The notes: a model not told the origin generated them from the letters alone. DNA of 36,722 bases from Pelagibacterales bacterium SAG-MED32 (GCA_014653725.1 JACWEC010000008.1:1-36722); one strand, 5' to 3'. Counted from the first letter of the stretch, positions 25,749 through 35,251 are shown. Translations and numbers: made by a program.

Positions 25749-26181
25749 CGTTTAACAATTTCTTTTTTGTTTTAATCCCGCCGACTGATGTGAAGCCTGT
25801 AAGCTTGCCATCTTTGGATACAACGCGGTGGCATGGGACTGACATCATTAAATTATTCCGTCCTAGTGCTCCACCAACTGCTCGCGGAGATGTCCTTAAC
25901 TTTTTCGCTATCTGACCATAGCTTGTAGTGCGGCCGTAAGGAACACGTCTTAAGTGGTTCCAAACCCGATTTTGGAAACGAGTCCCCATTTGTCTTGTTG
26001 GAAAAGATAGTGACCTTCGTTTGCGTGCTAGATAGGCGTTAATTTGAAAAGCTGCTCGGAGTAATAGTTTATCTTTAGTATTGGTAATGGCTTTTCGAGT
26101 TCGGCTAATGCCGGTGATTTTATTATTACCTGAGATAACCTCTATATTGCCAATCAATGATTTGAAAACATAAGAACTCAT
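25726..26181 (-). CDS. ogt: Methylated-DNA--protein-cysteine methyltransferase
   Basis: Repairs O6-alkylguanine by irreversible transfer of the alkyl group to Cys117 in VPCHRVV (115-121). The DNA-binding helix-turn-helix with RAVGGALGRN is present. FQNRVWNHLRRVPYGRTTSYG is the usual region before it. The N-terminal domain is short and the protein is very basic. Length is 151. It starts 31 bases from the divergent ferredoxin-like gene and shares a palindromic -10 with it. Confidence 0.94.
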   Translation of the reverse strand: MSSYVFKSLIGNIEVISGNNKITGISRTRKAITNTKDKLLLRAAFQINAYLARKRRSLSFPTRQMGTRFQNRVWNHLRRVPYGRTTSYGQIAKKLRTSPRAVGGALGRNNLMMSVPCHRVVSKDGKLTGFTSVGGIKTKKKLLNVEQKTRK

Positions 26182-26193
26182 ATATATTTAAAT

Positions 26194-26201
26194 ATTATAA
26201 T
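26194..26201. promoter_or_regulatory. Palindromic bidirectional -10 between ogt and the ferredoxin-like gene
   Basis: ATTATAAT reads as TATAAT on both strands (plus 26196-26201, minus 26199-26194). It lies 11 bases before the ATG at 26213 on one side and 12 bases before the ogt ATG at 26181 on the other. The whole gap is 31 bases and lacks Shine-Dalgarno sequences. The AT-rich background weakens the case. Confidence 0.4.
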
Positions 26202-26212
26202 TTTTATTCAAT

Positions 26213-26533
26213 ATGACTAACAAATTTTTCGAAAGACATGTTTTTTTCTGCACCAATCAGAGACCAGATGGTCATGAAAAAGGCTGCTGTGCTTCAAAAA
26301 AATCTATCTTACTCAGGGCCTACATGAAGAAAAAGACAAAAGAAATAGTAACAGATAAAAAAATTAGAATTAATGCATCAGGCTGCCTTGATCACTGTGA
26401 GTTTGGTCCGACAATGGTTATCTATCCTGACAATATCTGGTACACATGTAAATCTGAAAGCGATGTTGATCTTGTCATTGATGAACATTTGATCAATGAT
26501 CGAGTTGTAGAAAATCTATTAATAAAAAAATGA
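26213..26533 (+). CDS. Thioredoxin-like [2Fe-2S] ferredoxin-domain protein
   Basis: A 106-residue small protein with the ligand pattern of thioredoxin-like 2Fe-2S ferredoxins: C13, C25 (with C26 next to it), then C58-x3-C62 in SGCLDHC. FFCTNQR and GPTMVIYPDNIWYT are typical. Probably an electron carrier, partner unknown. It is 31 bases from divergent ogt and overlaps mnmE by 4 bases (ATGA), so it is the first gene of the mnmE operon. No Shine-Dalgarno is visible. Confidence 0.85.
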   Translation: MTNKFFERHVFFCTNQRPDGHEKGCCASKKSILLRAYMKKKTKEIVTDKKIRINASGCLDHCEFGPTMVIYPDNIWYTCKSESDVDLVIDEHLINDRVVENLLIKK

Positions 26534-27831
26534 CAATTTTTGCTTTATCAACTGCAAATGGGATTGCAGGTCTGGCTGTAGTTCGTGTATCTGGTCACTT
26601 AGCGTTGACTGCACTTAAAACAATCTCTCGCAAGAGTCACTTTGATCCCAATGTATTAACAAGGACAAGTTTTTATGATTCCGAAAATGGAAACCTAATC
26701 GATCGTGGTTTAGCTGTTTACTTCGCTAAGCCAAAAAGTTTCACGGGTGAGGACGTAGTTGAGTTTCATATACATGGTGGAAGAGCAACAGTTGATCTTC
26801 TCATAAAAACTTTGTCAGGAATTAACCAGTTGCGACTTGCGGAACCTGGAGAGTTTTCAAAAAGAGCATTTATAAATAATAAGATGGACCTTACAGCTAT
26901 CGAAGCCATGGGAGATTTAATCAATGCTCAGACTGAACTGCAACACAATCAAGCTCTGAGTCAGATGGATGGCTCATTGAATAAGCTATACCTGTCTTGG
27001 AGAAAATCTCTGATTGAACTGGTTGCTTATCTGGAAGCCGATATTGATTTTGCAGAAGAAGATATTCCCGATGACGTTTTAAAAAATATAAATGAAAAAA
27101 TTGAAAAACTTTTAGCTGAGATGAATGAGCACATTAACCAGCGTAATCAAGGAGAGATTCTGAGAGACGGATACCGTGTGGCTATTGTGGGCACACCGAA
27201 TGTAGGGAAATCAAGTCTCATTAATTTATTAGCCAACCGAGATGTTGCGATTGTATCTGATAGAGAAGGGACTACGCGAGATGCACTTGAAGTAAGGTTA
27301 AATATTGCCGGATTTCCTGTAGTTTTTACGGATACGGCGGGACTGAGACAGACAAGTGATGAGATTGAAAAAAAGGGAATAGAAATCACACAGAAAAAAA
27401 TTGATGAAGCGAATCTGGTTATTGAATTATTTGACGATCCAACCAAATTAAATTTCCACGAGGAGCGCTTAACTATTTTAAACAAATGTGATCTCAATAA
27501 TAAGGAAAACAAAACATATGATAGGGCCATTAATATCTCAGTTACAACAGGGGACGGCATTGATCATTTAATCAAACAAATTTCTGATAAGGTATCGAAT
27601 AATTTTGGAAGCTATTCAGATACTATTCCGACTAAAACAAGGTACATCTTAGGAGTTCAAAATTCTATTCAAAGCCTGTTGAATGCAAAAACGATTGATT
27701 TAAAAAGTAATTCGGAACTTATGGTTGAGGAGCTAAGATTAGCAATTCAGGAAATTGGAAAAATAACAGGTCACGTTGACGTAGAAGAGTATCTTGAAGT
27801 GATTTTCAAAGATTTTTGCATAGGCAAATAA
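26530..27831 (+). CDS. mnmE: tRNA modification GTPase MnmE
   Basis: MnmE with MnmG modifies the wobble uridine of certain tRNAs to cmnm5U. The N-terminal folate-binding domain has FTGEDVVEFHIHGG (71-84). The G domain has G1 GTPNVGKSS (221-229), EGTTRDA (246-252) and G3 DTAG (268-271), with NKCD as G4. The C-terminus ends CIGK, whose Cys is catalytic. Length 433 is slightly short but all motifs are intact. mnmG follows after 49 bases. Confidence 0.97.
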   Translation: MTIFALSTANGIAGLAVVRVSGHLALTALKTISRKSHFDPNVLTRTSFYDSENGNLIDRGLAVYFAKPKSFTGEDVVEFHIHGGRATVDLLIKTLSGINQLRLAEPGEFSKRAFINNKMDLTAIEAMGDLINAQTELQHNQALSQMDGSLNKLYLSWRKSLIELVAYLEADIDFAEEDIPDDVLKNINEKIEKLLAEMNEHINQRNQGEILRDGYRVAIVGTPNVGKSSLINLLANRDVAIVSDREGTTRDALEVRLNIAGFPVVFTDTAGLRQTSDEIEKKGIEITQKKIDEANLVIELFDDPTKLNFHEERLTILNKCDLNNKENKTYDRAINISVTTGDGIDHLIKQISDKVSNNFGSYSDTIPTKTRYILGVQNSIQSLLNAKTIDLKSNSELMVEELRLAIQEIGKITGHVDVEEYLEVIFKDFCIGK

Positions 27832-27880
27832 CAAAAATTATTGATTGCAATTAAGCTAAGTTAATTTATTTAATTTAGTC

Positions 27881-29749
27881 ATGTCTAACTTTGATGTAGT
27901 TGTCATAGGTGGTGGTCACGCGGGCTGTGAAGCAGCAACAACGGCCGCACGAGTAGGCGCTAAAACCCTTTTAATCAGCCATAAATTTGAGACCATTGGT
28001 GAAATGTCGTGTAATCCAGCCATTGGCGGGCTGGGCAAAGGTCACTTAGTTAGAGAAATTGATGCGTTAGATGGCATCATGGGAAGAATTGCAGATCTCT
28101 CAAGTATTCAATATCGGCTCTTAAACCGAACAAAAGGCCCTGCTGTTCGTGGCCCCCGCGCTCAATCGGATCGGAAATTGTATAAAAAATATATGCAAGA
28201 GGAGATCCTTCAAACTAAAAATTTAGAATGTTTATTTGATCCTGCCGAAGATTTAATTTTTGATCATGATAATCAAATAGCAGGTGTCTTATGCGAAAGT
28301 GGAAAGAAGGTTTCAACAAAAAAAGTAATCATTACGACTGGTACATTTTTAAATGGCCTTATTCATTTGGGTGAAAAAACAATACCCGCAGGAAGGCATG
28401 GTGATGCTCCATCAATCGGCTTAGCAAAATCTCTATATAAAACAGGCTTTAATATTGGAAGATTAAAGACAGGAACCCCTGCAAGAATTGATAAAAATAC
28501 TATTGATTTTGATCGGCTTGAAAAACAGGATGCAGATGAAAAGCATTCTTATTTCTCATTCTTAACGACCAAAACTTATAACGAGCAACTACCTTGTCAC
28601 ATCACTCATACGAATGAATCAGTTCATGATATTATCCAAAAAAATATAGCAAAATCAGCTATTTACTCGGGTCAAATTAGTGGAACAGGACCTCGATATT
28701 GCCCCTCTGTTGAAGATAAAGTTGTAAAGTTTGCCGATAAATTAAGGCATCAGATTTTCCTTGAGCCAGAAGGTTTAGATAGTGATTTGATATATCCAAA
28801 TGGAATATCAACCTCATTACCTGCCGACGTTCAAGATAAATTTGTCAGTAAAATCAATGGTTTAGAGAATGCAAAAATTATAAGACATGGTTATGCTATC
28901 GAATATGATTTTATTGATCCACAAGAACTTTATCAAACTTTAGAGACTAAAAGAATAAAAGGCCTTTACCTAGCTGGTCAAATAAATGGCACAACTGGAT
29001 ATGAAGAAGCTGCAGCTCAAGGATTGGTTGCAGGCTTAAACGCTGCAATCTCTCTTAAAAATAAGGAACACATTTTTTCCAGAAATGACTCTTATATTGG
29101 AGTGATGATTGATGATTTGACTCTTAAAGGAGTGACAGAGCCTTATAGAATGTTCACATCAAGGGCAGAATACCGTTTATTACTAAGAGCTGACAATGCT
29201 GATTTGAGACTCACAGATACCGCTAATACATTAGGATTGGTTTCAAAGAACAGATATGAGCATTTTACCAATAAACAAACTAAAATGAATGCGTTACTAA
29301 ATATTGTTAAAAATCAATATGTTACACCAAATAAAGCTGAAAAAATGGGTGTCAAAATTAATAAAGATGGTAAAAAAAGGTCTGCATTTGATTTATTGGC
29401 CTACCCAGATATTGATATCAACACTGTAGGAGATATGTTTGAGATAAATTTAAATGATTTTTCAGAAGAGATATTAGAGCAAGTCTCAATTGAAGCTCAC
29501 TATAAGGGTTATCTTAAAAAGCAAGAAAGTGAGATCATTTCAATAAATAAAGAAGAAAAAATAAAGATACCTGAAACAATGAACTATGATGATTTGTCAA
29601 GTTTATCCAATGAAATTAAGGAAAAATTATCAAAAATTAAGCCAAAAAACATTGCCCAGGCTTCAAGAATTGACGGTGTCACTCCTGCTGCTTTAGGGGT
29701 AATATTGGCCCATATAAAAACTCAAGCAAAATTAAAAAAACTGGCTTAA
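27881..29749 (+). CDS. mnmG: tRNA uridine modification FAD enzyme MnmG (GidA)
   Basis: MnmG is the FAD/NADH partner of MnmE. The FAD loop is [15 protein letters not shown] (6-20), followed by [32 protein letters not shown] and the [16 protein letters not shown] segment are also diagnostic. Length 622 is normal. The 49-base upstream gap holds TTGCAA (27845-27850), 18 bases, TTTAAT (27869-27874) and then only 6 bases to the ATG. That would give a leaderless message in addition to readthrough from mnmE (low confidence). rsmG follows after 10 bases. Confidence 0.97.
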   Translation: MSNFDVVVIGGGHAGCEAATTAARVGAKTLLISHKFETIGEMSCNPAIGGLGKGHLVREIDALDGIMGRIADLSSIQYRLLNRTKGPAVRGPRAQSDRKLYKKYMQEEILQTKNLECLFDPAEDLIFDHDNQIAGVLCESGKKVSTKKVIITTGTFLNGLIHLGEKTIPAGRHGDAPSIGLAKSLYKTGFNIGRLKTGTPARIDKNTIDFDRLEKQDADEKHSYFSFLTTKTYNEQLPCHITHTNESVHDIIQKNIAKSAIYSGQISGTGPRYCPSVEDKVVKFADKLRHQIFLEPEGLDSDLIYPNGISTSLPADVQDKFVSKINGLENAKIIRHGYAIEYDFIDPQELYQTLETKRIKGLYLAGQINGTTGYEEAAAQGLVAGLNAAISLKNKEHIFSRNDSYIGVMIDDLTLKGVTEPYRMFTSRAEYRLLLRADNADLRLTDTANTLGLVSKNRYEHFTNKQTKMNALLNIVKNQYVTPNKAEKMGVKINKDGKKRSAFDLLAYPDIDINTVGDMFEINLNDFSEEILEQVSIEAHYKGYLKKQESEIISINKEEKIKIPETMNYDDLSSLSNEIKEKLSKIKPKNIAQASRIDGVTPAALGVILAHIKTQAKLKKLA

Positions 29750-29759
29750 TATCCTCATT

Positions 29760-30383
29760 ATGGAGGATTCGCCAGAAGCTCTTATGGAGCTAAAAAGTAA
29801 TGTTTCACGTGAAACAATCAATAAACTCGATGTTTACAGATCATTGATACTTAATGAAAAGCAAAGCCTTATATCAAAAAAGGACAAAAACCTTCTTTGG
29901 ATTAGGCATTTTTATGATTCGCTTCGAATAAGTGATTTGATTCTTGAAAATAGACAAAACATAATCGATATTGGCAGTGGATCAGGTCTTCCAGGAATTC
30001 CATTATCATTGTTTTATAATGGCAAAAATTCAATATTTTTGTGTGAAAATCGAGGGAAAAGAGCAGATTTTCTAGAGCACTGTATAGATGTTCTCAAACT
30101 TAAGAAAACCTATGTGATTCCTCACAAAGCCGAGAAAACAAAAAATCAAAAATTTGATGTTGTTTTAGCTAGAGCAGTAGGACGATTAAATGATCTATTA
30201 TCAATAAGTTATAATATATCCAAAAAAAGTACTACTTTCCTTTTTCATAAAGGTATACATATAGATGATGAGATTGCCGAAACCACTAAATATTGGGAAT
30301 TTGATCATAAACTACATGAAAACAGTGTTGAAAAGGGATCTTATATTTTAGAACTAAATAATGTAATAAAAACAAATACTTAG
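29760..30383 (+). CDS. rsmG: 16S rRNA (guanine527-N7)-methyltransferase
   Basis: RsmG (GidB) methylates G527 of 16S rRNA. The SAM-binding loop is IIDIGSGSGLPGI (68-80), with RAVGRLNDLL and HKG downstream. Length is 207 residues. The N-terminal NVSRETI (14-20) is encoded by the parS site, so the protein and the centromere share sequence. An alternative ATG at 29784 would still keep parS inside the gene. Neither start has a clear Shine-Dalgarno. parA starts 1 base after its stop. Confidence 0.95.
   Translation: MEDSPEALMELKSNVSRETINKLDVYRSLILNEKQSLISKKDKNLLWIRHFYDSLRISDLILENRQNIIDIGSGSGLPGIPLSLFYNGKNSIFLCENRGKRADFLEHCIDVLKLKKTYVIPHKAEKTKNQKFDVVLARAVGRLNDLLSISYNISKKSTTFLFHKGIHIDDEIAETTKYWEFDHKLHENSVEKGSYILELNNVIKTNT
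29801..29816. other. parS: parS centromere-like site
   Basis: TGTTTCACGTGAAACA is a perfect 16-bp palindrome and an exact match to the bacterial parS consensus bound by ParB. It lies inside rsmG, translating as VSRET with flanking codons, about 0.6 kb upstream of parA. It is the only exact copy I found in the window. Confidence 0.95.
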
Positions 30384-30384
30384 T

Positions 30385-31173
30385 ATGAAAAGAAAAATAA
30401 TTGCTATTTCTAATCAAAAAGGAGGGGTCGGAAAGACGACCACAGCTATAAACTTATCCACAGCCCTCGCGGCGACAGGCCAAAAGGTATTAATTATTGA
30501 TCTAGATCCTCAGGGTAATGCAAGCACAGGTTTAGGGGTCGATTATGGTCAGAGGGAAAATTCTATTTACGAAGTATTAGCGGGACAAGCAAATATTTCA
30601 GACTCCATTCGAAATACCGAAATTGATAATCTTTTTTTAATTCCTTCAACAGTTGATTTGTCTGGAATTGAACCTGAACTCGCTGATGTTAACGATCGAG
30701 CTTTCACATTAAAAAATATTTTTAACGCAAATGAAAAATTAAATGAGTTTGATTTTATTTTTATTGATTGCCCACCAGCCTTAAGTTTGTTGACTGTGAT
30801 GGCCATGACGACAGCCAATGCAATTATCGTTCCGTTGCAATGTGAATTTTTTGCACTCGAAGGTCTTAGTCAGTTAATCAAAACAATTGAACGCGTGAGA
30901 CAGAATCTTAATCCTGGTTTATCTATAGATGGTATTGTACTGACAATGTATGACAGCAGAAATAAATTGTCTTCTCAAGTTGCAACAGATGTCAGAAATC
31001 ATTTAAGGGAACAAGTTTATGAAACCATTATTCCTCGTAACGTAAGAGTTTCAGAAGCACCATCATTCGGTATGCCTGCTTTAATTTATGATCAAAGAGC
31101 ATCAGGCAGTCAGGCTTATTTAAGTCTTGCTAACGAAGTCATTAAACAAAATAAAGAACAAGAGGCAGCATAG
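30385..31173 (+). CDS. parA: Chromosome-partitioning ATPase ParA
   Basis: ParA is the P-loop ATPase that moves ParB-bound origins apart. The deviant Walker A is KGGVGKT (12-18, with the signature Lys), followed by the Walker-type DLDPQGNASTGLG and FIDCPPALS. Length (262) is normal for a chromosomal ParA. It follows rsmG by one base. Its TAG stop overlaps the parB GTG start (TAGTG). A perfect DnaA-box 9-mer lies at 30454-30462 in its coding sequence, possibly by chance. Confidence 0.97.
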   Translation: MKRKIIAISNQKGGVGKTTTAINLSTALAATGQKVLIIDLDPQGNASTGLGVDYGQRENSIYEVLAGQANISDSIRNTEIDNLFLIPSTVDLSGIEPELADVNDRAFTLKNIFNANEKLNEFDFIFIDCPPALSLLTVMAMTTANAIIVPLQCEFFALEGLSQLIKTIERVRQNLNPGLSIDGIVLTMYDSRNKLSSQVATDVRNHLREQVYETIIPRNVRVSEAPSFGMPALIYDQRASGSQAYLSLANEVIKQNKEQEAA

Positions 31174-32033
31174 TGGTTACAAACACAACAAAAAAAGGTT
31201 TAGGTCGTGGTCTTTCATCTTTAATGGGAGATACAGAAGCTACACAGACAAAAAATACCAACGTTGGTCAAGAAACTAAAATACCAATTGCGAATTTAAA
31301 ACCAAGTCCTTCTCAACCAAGAAGATTATTTAATAAAAATAGTATTAACGAATTGGCCGACTCTATAAAAGCAAAGGGTCTAGTTCAACCATTGGTGGTA
31401 AGGCCGTCACCGTCTGACGCCAATAGTTATGAAATTATTGCAGGTGAAAGAAGATGGCGCGCAGCACAAATTGCACAACTGCATAAGGTACCTGTTGTTA
31501 TAAGAAACTTTAATGATACTGAAGCACTTGAAATCGCCATTATTGAAAATGTCCAACGATCAGATCTTTCACCAATTGAAGAAGCTGCAGGTTATAAAAG
31601 ATTGATGGAAAATCACGGTCATACCCAAGAAGATTTGTCAGGAATTGTAGGAAAAAGCAGGAGTCATATAGCCAATATCATTCGATTGTTATCTTTGCCG
31701 CAATCCATTCAGGACATGATAACTGAAGGAAAAATATCATCAGGTCACGCGCGCGCAATCATGAACAGTGCATTTCCAGAGCAACTTGCAGAAAAAATTA
31801 TTAACGAAAATTTAAGTGTAAGGGATGCAGAAAATTTAGCGAAAGATAAAAAAGTTGCTATAAAAAAACTAAAACTCAAAGATCCTGATACAATTGACCT
31901 TGAAAATAAAATTTCAGAAAAACTTGGTTTGGCCATCAACATTAACCATAAAGGTAAAAAAGGCGGAAGTATAAAAATTGATTACAAAACGCTAGATCAA
32001 CTAGAGATGATTACGCAAAAGCTTAAAAACTAA
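31173..32033 (+). CDS. parB: Chromosome-partitioning protein ParB (CTP-dependent parS clamp)
   Basis: ParB binds parS, hydrolyses CTP and spreads on the DNA. The N-terminal ParA-interacting segment is KGLGRGLSSLMG (8-19). Box II GERRWRA (91-97) and the ENVQRSDLSPIEEA motif (125-138) form the CTP pocket. A helix-turn-helix lies at about 151-176 (KSRSHIANIIRLL). Start GTG at 31173 overlaps the parA stop. It ends in a 4-base overlap with convergent holA. Length (286) is normal. Confidence 0.97.
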   Translation: MVTNTTKKGLGRGLSSLMGDTEATQTKNTNVGQETKIPIANLKPSPSQPRRLFNKNSINELADSIKAKGLVQPLVVRPSPSDANSYEIIAGERRWRAAQIAQLHKVPVVIRNFNDTEALEIAIIENVQRSDLSPIEEAAGYKRLMENHGHTQEDLSGIVGKSRSHIANIIRLLSLPQSIQDMITEGKISSGHARAIMNSAFPEQLAEKIINENLSVRDAENLAKDKKVAIKKLKLKDPDTIDLENKISEKLGLAININHKGKKGGSIKIDYKTLDQLEMITQKLKN

Positions 32034-33055
32034 TTTTGAAAATACTGTTTGCCCGCGTGACAAATCGTTAGTATTGAACGTTCACAAAGAACGCTGGACA
32101 ATTTACTATTGGTTTTACAATCAATTTCGGCATCAAGTAGTCGAGATAGATTTTTCTCAATTTTATTTAAAGGCCAACGAACACAATGCTGCTGAAAATT
32201 TTCTTTATCTTTCCAAAATAAGGGAGGTCTTAAAAATTTTATCGCGTTATCAAAATTACTCCCTTTCTTCATTTCCACTTTTACTTTGTGCACTCTTTTG
32301 AGGTAATTAATGAGGCTGCGTAAAATAGAAATTGGATTATTTCCCTCAGATAAGAGTTTACTGATAATATTTGAAGTTTTAGCTGTGTTTCCATACATTA
32401 CTGACTCATTCATTCTTTGAAGATTATTTGAGCTTGCATCATTGAGTAAATTTTTTATTTCTTCAAGATTTGGAGTAGCATCAGTATTAGCGTAAAATAA
32501 GCTGATTTTTTGGAGTTCATTAAAGCTGATCATTCGATCAGTACTCAAGGTCTGCATGAGATAATTTTTTATATCACGATCAATTGAAATATCATTTTCT
32601 TTCATGAAATTATCAACCAGCCTCATCATTGACTTGGCATCATCCTCATAACATGCCAACGCATAACATTGCGCATTATTCTCAAATAATTTCCTGAGTT
32701 TAGAAGTTTTTTTGAGATTATCAGCTTTGACGATCAGCATCGTTTGAGTGGGAGCCGAACCGATGACACTTTCAAGCTCTGACATATTCTTATCTTTGAG
32801 TGACTCTAGAATAATGAGTTTATAATTATTAAACATTGAAATTGAATTTGCCGAGGTTTCTAGGGTATCAGGATTTAGATCTAGACTTTTTCCTGTTATT
32901 GAAATTTCCTCAAAATCAACATCACTTAAATAGTCACTTTTAATTTTGCTGATGTGTTCCCTAATTAACCCCTCATTTGGTCCGTAAACCAAAAAAGGCA
33001 AAAAACCTACATTTTCTTTTATTATTTTCTCAATTTGAAAGTCTTTAATTATCAT
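32030..33055 (-). CDS. holA: DNA polymerase III delta subunit
   Basis: HolA is the clamp-loader subunit that opens the sliding clamp. A 341-residue protein starting MIIKDFQIEK has the HolA N-terminal pattern FLVYGPNEGLI and later YKLIILESLKD and MLIVKADNLKKTSKLRK, typical of the family. I prefer the ATG at 33055, which overlaps the lptE end by 11 bases; a GTG at 33073 would add 6 residues. The gene order lptE-holA is conserved. Convergent with parB, sharing 4 bases at the stops. Confidence 0.9.
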   Translation of the reverse strand: MIIKDFQIEKIIKENVGFLPFLVYGPNEGLIREHISKIKSDYLSDVDFEEISITGKSLDLNPDTLETSANSISMFNNYKLIILESLKDKNMSELESVIGSAPTQTMLIVKADNLKKTSKLRKLFENNAQCYALACYEDDAKSMMRLVDNFMKENDISIDRDIKNYLMQTLSTDRMISFNELQKISLFYANTDATPNLEEIKNLLNDASSNNLQRMNESVMYGNTAKTSNIISKLLSEGNNPISILRSLINYLKRVHKVKVEMKKGSNFDNAIKFLRPPLFWKDKENFQQHCVRWPLNKIEKNLSRLLDAEIDCKTNSKLSSVLCERSILTICHAGKQYFQN

Positions 33056-33548
33056 TCGTAATTGAAATATCACTTTGAATTTTAGACATCATCATTTGAA
33101 TTGCACTGGTTGCTGCAGTTCTTGTCATTCTTCTCTTTTTATTGTCACTTTCAATTTCAGATGTCTCAACTGTATATTGGGAAAAACCTCTAACCATGCC
33201 TTCTGTCAAATATTCATCATTATTTTTTCTAATTACCTTAAAATTCATTATGATTTCGATCCTATATTTTTCAACAGTACCATCAGTGTTTGTGATAATA
33301 GGATCTAAATTTTCAAATGTATTAATCTCAATAACATAATCTTTATCTATTTCTGAACTTGAAGGAAAAGATTTAATTATCTCTTCTTTGACTTCTCTTG
33401 ATGTACTGCTTTCATTAGTTATTACTACTGAATAGCTGCGGAAATCGACATTGCTTTCAGAAAGTTTATACATTGGCTTAAAACCACAATTGGTTAAATA
33501 CAAAAGTAAGAATAAAAGAGTACTAAATTTAGCAATTTTAAGTTTCAT
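33045..33548 (-). CDS. lptE: LPS-assembly lipoprotein LptE
   Basis: LptE plugs the LptD barrel that inserts lipopolysaccharide in the outer membrane. A hydrophobic signal (about 5-18) ends in a lipobox LTNC with the lipidated Cys21, followed by GFKPMY, the family start of mature LptE. The rest (167 residues in all) is weakly conserved, as usual. Conserved context leuS-lptE-holA makes the call, although a sulfotransferase gene now sits between leuS and lptE. Its ATG overlaps the upstream stop (ATGA). Confidence 0.88.
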   Translation of the reverse strand: MKLKIAKFSTLLFLLLYLTNCGFKPMYKLSESNVDFRSYSVVITNESSTSREVKEEIIKSFPSSSEIDKDYVIEINTFENLDPIITNTDGTVEKYRIEIIMNFKVIRKNNDEYLTEGMVRGFSQYTVETSEIESDNKKRRMTRTAATSAIQMMMSKIQSDISITNDN

Positions 33549-35251
33549 TTTAAATTAAATATTAAATCTTGGAGGTACTGTTCATAATTTCTCCAGGCAC
33601 CAATGGATTTTTTGTTAATAGGTTTCCTTACTTGTTCAATGCTTGCTGTCCGAACTTGTCTTTTATTTAAATGAAAATTCAAGCATTCATCCTCCCAATT
33701 AAGTTGACAAAAATCAACTAGTTTTCTTGATATTTGTTCCTGATTATTAACTAGTTCCTCATTATCAAGCTCAAATATGTCATCTGAAAATTTTTCTTTC
33801 CAGAATTTCATCAAATTCTCATGCAACTTATAGTATCTCCCCAGCATTGATTGATCGTAAGAATATTGATGAGAGAGCTCAATAAACTTATGAGAATAAA
33901 GTGAAAAGCAATTATCTATAGGATCTCTTTTGCAGAATATTATTTTTGCTTCTGGCAAAATTAATTTGATGTATCCAATTAGAATAAAATTATGTGGCAT
34001 TTTGTCTGAAACATATTTTACTTCATCTTTATTATGTGAATTAAGCATAGCAAGATAGTTCTCTCTAGCATTCAAAAGCTTCTTTGGATCATTAAGTGTT
34101 TTTTCAAATGCATCTATTTCTTTTTGACTAGGATTAATTATCTTACCGATGCCAGACGTTTCAGCCAAATAACTCAATTCCCCTGCTCCATGAATCTCTG
34201 AGTGTGATGATAAGATCTGCTCACATAATGTAGTTCCCGATCTAGGCATGCCGCAAATGAAAATTGGTCGACCAATTTTAGTTAATTTTTTTACATTGAA
34301 TTTATTGGCCTTCTTAAATAAGCTAATTATTTTAAGGAAGTATTGTCTCTCATTTTCAAAATTAAAGTTTTTTAAGCTGTATTGTAGATTGTTTCCTTTT
34401 ACCAAATATTTCCCTGCCTTGTCTGGATTTTTTTGATTTTTAAAGTAATTGAAAAGTGAATGGCACATTAATACTTTATCATCTTTTATTACTTTATCAT
34501 CTTCGATTTGATTGACGTAATATTCTATATGTTTATCTTTTAATTTATTTTTCGAATTCATTACATATGGAATAAAAAAAGGTAAAATCTTAAAATTATT
34601 ATTAAATTCATTATAAATTATTTCATCAGACTTTTTAAATTCTCCAAATTCTCTGTATGCCGATGCTAAGTTAATTTTAAAATCATTATTTTCAGGATAG
34701 TCTAAGTTTAATTTTTTTAGTATTTCTATTGCCTCCTCCAAATCATTATTAATTATAAGAGCTTTCGCATGCTGATTTATGGCTAATGGATTATTACTTT
34801 GTAAACTTACAGCTTTTTTTGAGTATTCAAGAGCAAGTCTTGGTCGATTAAGTTTGTGGTAAAGACCTGCAAGATTATTTATCGAGGGAACATAATCGGT
34901 TGCTATATCAACTGATTTTGTAAAACATTTAAGTGCTAATTCATAATTTTTATTGATTGTGTGAATAGTGCCTAAGTTATTTAGAGCCTCAAAACCATTA
35001 GGTCTAGCTTTTAATGCACTTGTAAAAAAGCCAAATGCTTTTTCTAGTTTTCCTAAATCTTGATTTAGAATACCCAAATGTCTTAAGACATCATAATTAT
35101 TTGGATTTTTGTTAAATAGATTCTTATAGATTTTTTCAGCTGCTAAATATTTTTTTTGTGTATGTAAATTAATCGCTTCAATTAATAAATTTTGTTCCTG
35201 TAAGCTTGAAGATAAATTTTTTTTTTGTTTTCTTCTCTCGTGGCGGTTCAT
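33545..35251 (-). CDS. TPR-repeat sulfotransferase
   Basis: A 568-residue protein with a basic N-terminus ([11 protein letters not shown]), about five TPR repeats (roughly 23-215), and a C-terminal PAPS-dependent sulfotransferase domain. The domain has the 5'-phosphosulfate loop GMPRSGTT (334-341) and the 3'-phosphate motif [17 protein letters not shown] (440-456). It resembles tyrosylprotein-sulfotransferase-like enzymes common in marine bacteria; the acceptor is unknown. Unusual location: ATGA overlap with both leuS upstream and lptE downstream, interrupting the usual leuS-lptE pair. No signal peptide is visible. Base composition looks AT-rich like its neighbours, so transfer is not evident from this alone. 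Confidence 0.85.
   Translation of the reverse strand: MNRHERRKQKKNLSSSLQEQNLLIEAINLHTQKKYLAAEKIYKNLFNKNPNNYDVLRHLGILNQDLGKLEKAFGFFTSALKARPNGFEALNNLGTIHTINKNYELALKCFTKSVDIATDYVPSINNLAGLYHKLNRPRLALEYSKKAVSLQSNNPLAINQHAKALIINNDLEEAIEILKKLNLDYPENNDFKINLASAYREFGEFKKSDEIIYNEFNNNFKILPFFIPYVMNSKNKLKDKHIEYYVNQIEDDKVIKDDKVLMCHSLFNYFKNQKNPDKAGKYLVKGNNLQYSLKNFNFENERQYFLKIISLFKKANKFNVKKLTKIGRPIFICGMPRSGTTLCEQILSSHSEIHGAGELSYLAETSGIGKIINPSQKEIDAFEKTLNDPKKLLNARENYLAMLNSHNKDEVKYVSDKMPHNFILIGYIKLILPEAKIIFCKRDPIDNCFSLYSHKFIELSHQYSYDQSMLGRYYKLHENLMKFWKEKFSDDIFELDNEELVNNQEQISRKLVDFCQLNWEDECLNFHLNKRQVRTASIEQVRKPINKKSIGAWRNYEQYLQDLIFNLK

Noticed and set aside
33545-35251. Sulfotransferase gene as a recent horizontal insertion
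   Set aside because: It is AT-rich like its neighbours, perfectly fitted by overlaps at both ends, and has no repeats or mobile genes beside it. Transfer cannot be supported from this window.
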